Shown here piece after piece: positions 5,624-8,107 of a DNA stretch of 8,107 bases. Under the pieces are notes generated by a model, which saw nothing but the letters and a program-made list of their open reading frames with translations, did not search any database and was not told the origin of the DNA. The stretch is from assembly GCA_017442025.1 (NCBI GenBank), contig JAFSBD010000154.1, positions 1 to 8,107 on the forward strand, read 5' to 3'. A program made the translations under genes and the position numbers. The stretch's first letter is position 1; every line of letters starts with the position of its first letter. This DNA is from Clostridia bacterium (GTDB lineage: Bacteria > Bacillota > Clostridia > Oscillospirales > QAKW01).

Positions 5624-6331
5624 ATGTATACTGTTTTGGTTCTTTCCTGCCATCCCGACGATATGGAGATCGCCTGCGCAGGCACCCTGCTCAAGTGCAA
5701 GGAGCGGGGGGATCGCGTTGTTGTCTGCCATCTTTCCAGCGGCAATTTAGGGCATGTGATCATCCCGCCCGATGAGCTGACGGAGATGCGCGCCAAAGAG
5801 GTGGAGCGTAGTTGCGCCATTGCCGGCTTCGAATACATCCACAGCGAGTTCGACGATCTGGCGATCTATGATAACAATAAAGCGGCGCGGGATAAGGTAG
5901 TGGATATCATCAAGCGGGTGGATCCTGATTTCATCATCACCCATGATCCCGAGGATTATATGCCCGATCATAACGCCGTTTCCCGCCTGGCCTTCGATGC
6001 CAGCTTTGCGGCCACCCTGCCCAATTATCATACCCCCACCGAAGGGCACGCCAAGATGGTTCCCATCTATTATATGGATACCCTTTGCGGCGTGGGCTTC
6101 AATCCCACCGAGTATGTGGATGTTACCCCCTATATCGATAAGAAACTGGAGATGCTGGAGTGCCATGAATCCCAGATCGTTTGGATGCGGGATCACGACG
6201 GCATTGATTTCCCCGATATGGTGAAAACCTGCTGCCGCTACCGCGGGTTCCAATGCGGCGCGGAATATGCCGAAGGCTTTAAGCAATGCATGGTCTACCT
6301 GAAGGGTACCACCAAACGGTATTTACCGTAA
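5624..6331 (+). CDS. PIG-L / LmbE family zinc-dependent deacetylase
   Basis: This 235-residue protein is of usual length for the PIG-L family, whose members remove acetyl groups from N-acetylglucosamine units in small molecules or lipid-linked sugars using a metal ion. The N-terminal HPDDME motif (10-15) supplies two likely zinc ligands (H10, D13) and the catalytic-base Asp. ITHDPEDYMPDHNAVS (105-120) contains the third expected ligand, H116, in PDH. There is no signal peptide, so it should act in the cytosol on a soluble compound. AGGAGG at 5611-5616 lies 7 nt before the ATG. It is the first gene of a likely operon with a Gfo/Idh/MocA oxidoreductase and a NagB-like protein, which points to an N-acetylated amino sugar or glycoside as substrate (inference). 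Bacillithiol- or mycothiol-type deacetylases belong to the same family, but the neighbours do not support that role. Confidence 0.87.
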   Translation: MYTVLVLSCHPDDMEIACAGTLLKCKERGDRVVVCHLSSGNLGHVIIPPDELTEMRAKEVERSCAIAGFEYIHSEFDDLAIYDNNKAARDKVVDIIKRVDPDFIITHDPEDYMPDHNAVSRLAFDASFAATLPNYHTPTEGHAKMVPIYYMDTLCGVGFNPTEYVDVTPYIDKKLEMLECHESQIVWMRDHDGIDFPDMVKTCCRYRGFQCGAEYAEGFKQCMVYLKGTTKRYLP

Positions 6332-6407
6332 GTTGATAAAAGCAAGCCGATCCTGCCTCAAAACGGCATATTTCGGTACATTTTGTTACCCCAAGGAGGT
6401 TATTTGT

Positions 6408-7415
6408 ATGATTCGTTTTGCAGTTATTGGTGCCGGTGGCATTGCCGATCGGCGCACCATCCCCGCCATGATTAAATCCCCCGAATGCGAGCTTGTTGCC
6501 GTTATGGAACAGATCGAATCGGTTGCCAAAGCGGTGGGTGAGAAATATAACGTTCCCTATTTCCTCGATGAGGAGGAAATGCTCAACAGCATCGAATGCG
6601 ATGCTGTTTATATCGCCACCCCTGTTTTCTGCCATTATGAGCAGGTTATGAAGGCGCTGGCTTTTAATAAGCACGTATTGGTTGAAAAACCCCTTTGCCT
6701 TTCTGCGGATCAAGGTGAACAGATGGTAAATGCCTTTAAAAAAGCAGGAAAGCAGCTCACTGTCGGTTATATGATGAAATATCATAGCCTCCATCAAAAA
6801 GCGAAAGAACTGATTGCCGCAGATGGCATTGGGGAGATTGTTGATATTCGAGCCCAATTTTCCTGCTGGTACCCCGATATTGAGGGTGCCTGGCGGCAGA
6901 ATAAGAAGTTGGGCGGAGGCGGCGCTTTTATGGATCTGGGTGTTCATTGCGTCGAGCTGATCGAAGATCTCCTGAATGAAGAAATGGTCGAAATCAAAGC
7001 CCTTTGCAATACCCGCACCTTCTCCTATGAGGTGGAGGATAGCGCAGTAATGATCTTCCGCACCCAAAGCGGAATTTTAGGGCATATCGACGTTAATTTT
7101 AATATTCCCGATCGCGCCTGCCAAAGTAAATTAGAACTCTATGGCACCAAAGGCTATATCATCTGTACCGGTACGCTGGCGCAGGAGGAAGGCGGCACCC
7201 TTTGCCACCTTTATTCTCCGCAAGAAGATTATGCCGCCCTGCAAAATGATCGGGCCGCCCAAAAACCGATGGAATATGAAGGAGAAGGGTCCGACCTATA
7301 TCAAAAGCAATTGGAACTGTTTTGCGCCGCTGTTGAAAGCGACACTCACGATTATTCTTATACCGATCGAGCAGTACATGTTCAACGTATCGTTGAAAAA
7401 GTATATAATAATTAA
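6408..7415 (+). CDS. Gfo/Idh/MocA family NAD(P)-dependent oxidoreductase
   Basis: This 335-residue protein is canonical for the family. The cofactor loop is AVIGAGGIADRRTIP (5-19, GxGxxA), then KHVLVEKPLCL (88-98) with EKP at 93-95, then GGGGAFMDLGVHCVEL (169-184) with the D176/H180 pair. It should oxidise or reduce a sugar-ring hydroxyl with NAD(P). The start is ATG 6408, with AAGGAGG (6393-6399) 8 nt upstream; an in-frame upstream start at 6333 would add 25 residues that do not look like the family. It lies 76 nt after the PIG-L gene and 14 nt before the NagB-like gene. I see no convincing terminator or promoter in the 76-nt gap, so it is likely cotranscribed. It differs clearly from the block A oxidoreductase (different residues around the EKP and DxxxH motifs), so it is not a recent duplicate. 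Confidence 0.9.
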   Translation: MIRFAVIGAGGIADRRTIPAMIKSPECELVAVMEQIESVAKAVGEKYNVPYFLDEEEMLNSIECDAVYIATPVFCHYEQVMKALAFNKHVLVEKPLCLSADQGEQMVNAFKKAGKQLTVGYMMKYHSLHQKAKELIAADGIGEIVDIRAQFSCWYPDIEGAWRQNKKLGGGGAFMDLGVHCVELIEDLLNEEMVEIKALCNTRTFSYEVEDSAVMIFRTQSGILGHIDVNFNIPDRACQSKLELYGTKGYIICTGTLAQEEGGTLCHLYSPQEDYAALQNDRAAQKPMEYEGEGSDLYQKQLELFCAAVESDTHDYSYTDRAVHVQRIVEKVYNN

Positions 7416-7429
7416 AAGGAGATAAAATT

Positions 7430-8107
7430 ATGAACTTTAATTCTACCGTTAAAGGCTCTGCCCTGGAGGGCTTCTATCCCGCCGGTTGGGATTTCGATAA
7501 GATCGATGCTTGCATCGATGCCCCCGAAAAGATCACCGAGCGTCAGGCGTTCTGGAACGATGGGTTTACCCCCGTTCAGTGCGATTCTTTGGGTGAGTTT
7601 GAGACCTATATGGGCCATGAGATCGCCCTGCAGATCAAGCTGGCCAAGGAGCGCGGCGAAAAGATCGCCTTCATCCTGCCCGTCGGCCCGATGGGTATGT
7701 ATAAGTGGGTGGTCTACTTCCTCAAAGAGTGGAAGGTATCCTGCGAGCATGTTTACACCTTCAATATGGATGAATGGGCCGATGGCGAAGGCAACACCCT
7801 GGCCAGCGATAACCCCGGCGCATTCCAATACGCCATGGAGCAGGCCCTCTTCAATCCCCTGGGCGAGCTGACCGTTCCCAAGGAGCAGAGAAACTTTGCC
7901 ACCAAAGTGAACCTCCCCACCTACCCCGAAAAGATCGCCGCTCTGAAAGCGGAAGGCGCAAAGCTGGTTCTGGTCTACGGTATCGGCAGAATGTGCCATA
8001 TCGCTTTCTGGGAGCCCACCTTCGCGGCCGATTATGAAACTGCCGCCGAATGGGAAAAGGCACCCTATCGCATCGGTGCCAAGATCCATCCCCTCACCGT
8101 TGAGCAA
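7430..8107 (+). CDS. Glucosamine-6-phosphate deaminase (NagB)-like protein, altered active site, 3' end outside window
   Basis: The frame stays open to the window edge (226 residues visible). The NagB/6-phosphogluconolactonase fold is recognisable from LPVGPMGMY (83-91, at the sugar-phosphate loop position), FNMDEW (111-116, matching NMDEY of NagB, with the proton-transferring Asp at 114) and VYGIGRMCHIAFWEP (182-196, matching GIGxDGHIAFNEP). In the last motif His and Glu are kept (H190, E195), but the catalytic Asp (D141 in E. coli NagB) is Met 188 and the following Gly is Cys 189. The phosphate loop also lacks the usual PTGSTP pattern. It may therefore be an isomerase or other sugar enzyme rather than a true deaminase. 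An N-terminal extension of roughly 40-60 residues precedes the fold. AGGAG (7417-7421) lies 8 nt before the ATG. It follows the oxidoreductase by 14 nt. Confidence 0.75.
   Translation, partial: MNFNSTVKGSALEGFYPAGWDFDKIDACIDAPEKITERQAFWNDGFTPVQCDSLGEFETYMGHEIALQIKLAKERGEKIAFILPVGPMGMYKWVVYFLKEWKVSCEHVYTFNMDEWADGEGNTLASDNPGAFQYAMEQALFNPLGELTVPKEQRNFATKVNLPTYPEKIAALKAEGAKLVLVYGIGRMCHIAFWEPTFAADYETAAEWEKAPYRIGAKIHPLTVEQ

Noticed and set aside
6332..6407. Possible hairpin (GGTAC...GTTACC) or regulatory leader in the 76-nt gap between the PIG-L and oxidoreductase genes
   Set aside because: The stem is about 5 bp with a bulge and has no T tract. No convincing promoter or riboswitch-like structure was seen.
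7381..7409. Possible internal promoter before the NagB-like gene (TTCAAC, 17 nt, TATAAT at 7404-7409)
   Set aside because: The -10 is perfect but the -35 is poor, it lies in an AT-rich coding tail and would leave only about 14 nt of leader. Cotranscription with the upstream gene is simpler.
7412..8107. A long open frame on the - strand opposite the NagB-like gene
   Set aside because: The + strand frame carries NagB-type motifs and an RBS. The antisense frame is a by-product of GC-rich third positions.

Overview
The window looks like Bacillota DNA, most likely from a clostridial gut-type bacterium. The signs are strong AGGAGG-type ribosome binding sites about 6-9 nt from each start, perfect TATAAT -10 boxes, GC content judged by eye near 50%, short intergenic gaps and intrinsic terminators. 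The taxonomic call is inference; the window holds no rRNA or other marker gene.

It carries accessory sugar-metabolism genes in two regulated blocks. Block A (about 325-4570) holds a cytosolic right-handed beta-helix protein related to GH28 (428-1588, +). Convergent to it is a two-gene operon of Gfo/Idh/MocA-type oxidoreductases (3512 back to 1605, -). An AraC-family regulator (3683-4570, +) is divergent from that operon. The beta-helix gene and the oxidoreductase operon have promoters of matching design: an identical 16-base element, a GCAA(A/G) repeat 22 nt apart, exactly 42 nt to a perfect TATAAT, and a poor -35. They therefore look like one local regulon driven by one activator, most simply the neighbouring AraC protein.

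Block B (4610-8107) holds a second AraC-family regulator (4610-5512, -, GTG start), divergent from an apparent operon. That operon encodes a PIG-L/LmbE-type zinc deacetylase (5624-6331), a canonical Gfo/Idh/MocA oxidoreductase (6408-7415) and a glucosamine-6-phosphate deaminase-like protein (7430 to the window edge). The divergent intergenic region has back-to-back promoters and a 21-nt-period direct repeat around TTACAC, placed where an AraC-type activator would sit. PIG-L plus dehydrogenase plus NagB-like protein suggests processing of an N-acetylated amino sugar or a conjugate of one: deacetylation, redox change, then isomerisation or deamination. The NagB-like protein lacks the usual catalytic Asp of the GIGxDGH motif, so its reaction may differ from NagB.

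The first 324 bases are the C-terminal end of a flavin reductase-like (flavoredoxin) protein, apparently unrelated to the sugar genes. Both convergent gene pairs are separated by compact terminators that look usable from either side. I saw no tRNA, rRNA, CRISPR array, insertion sequence or attachment site, and no gene-free stretch longer than about 170 bases. The novelty here is mainly in regulatory architecture and in an uncharacterised gene combination.
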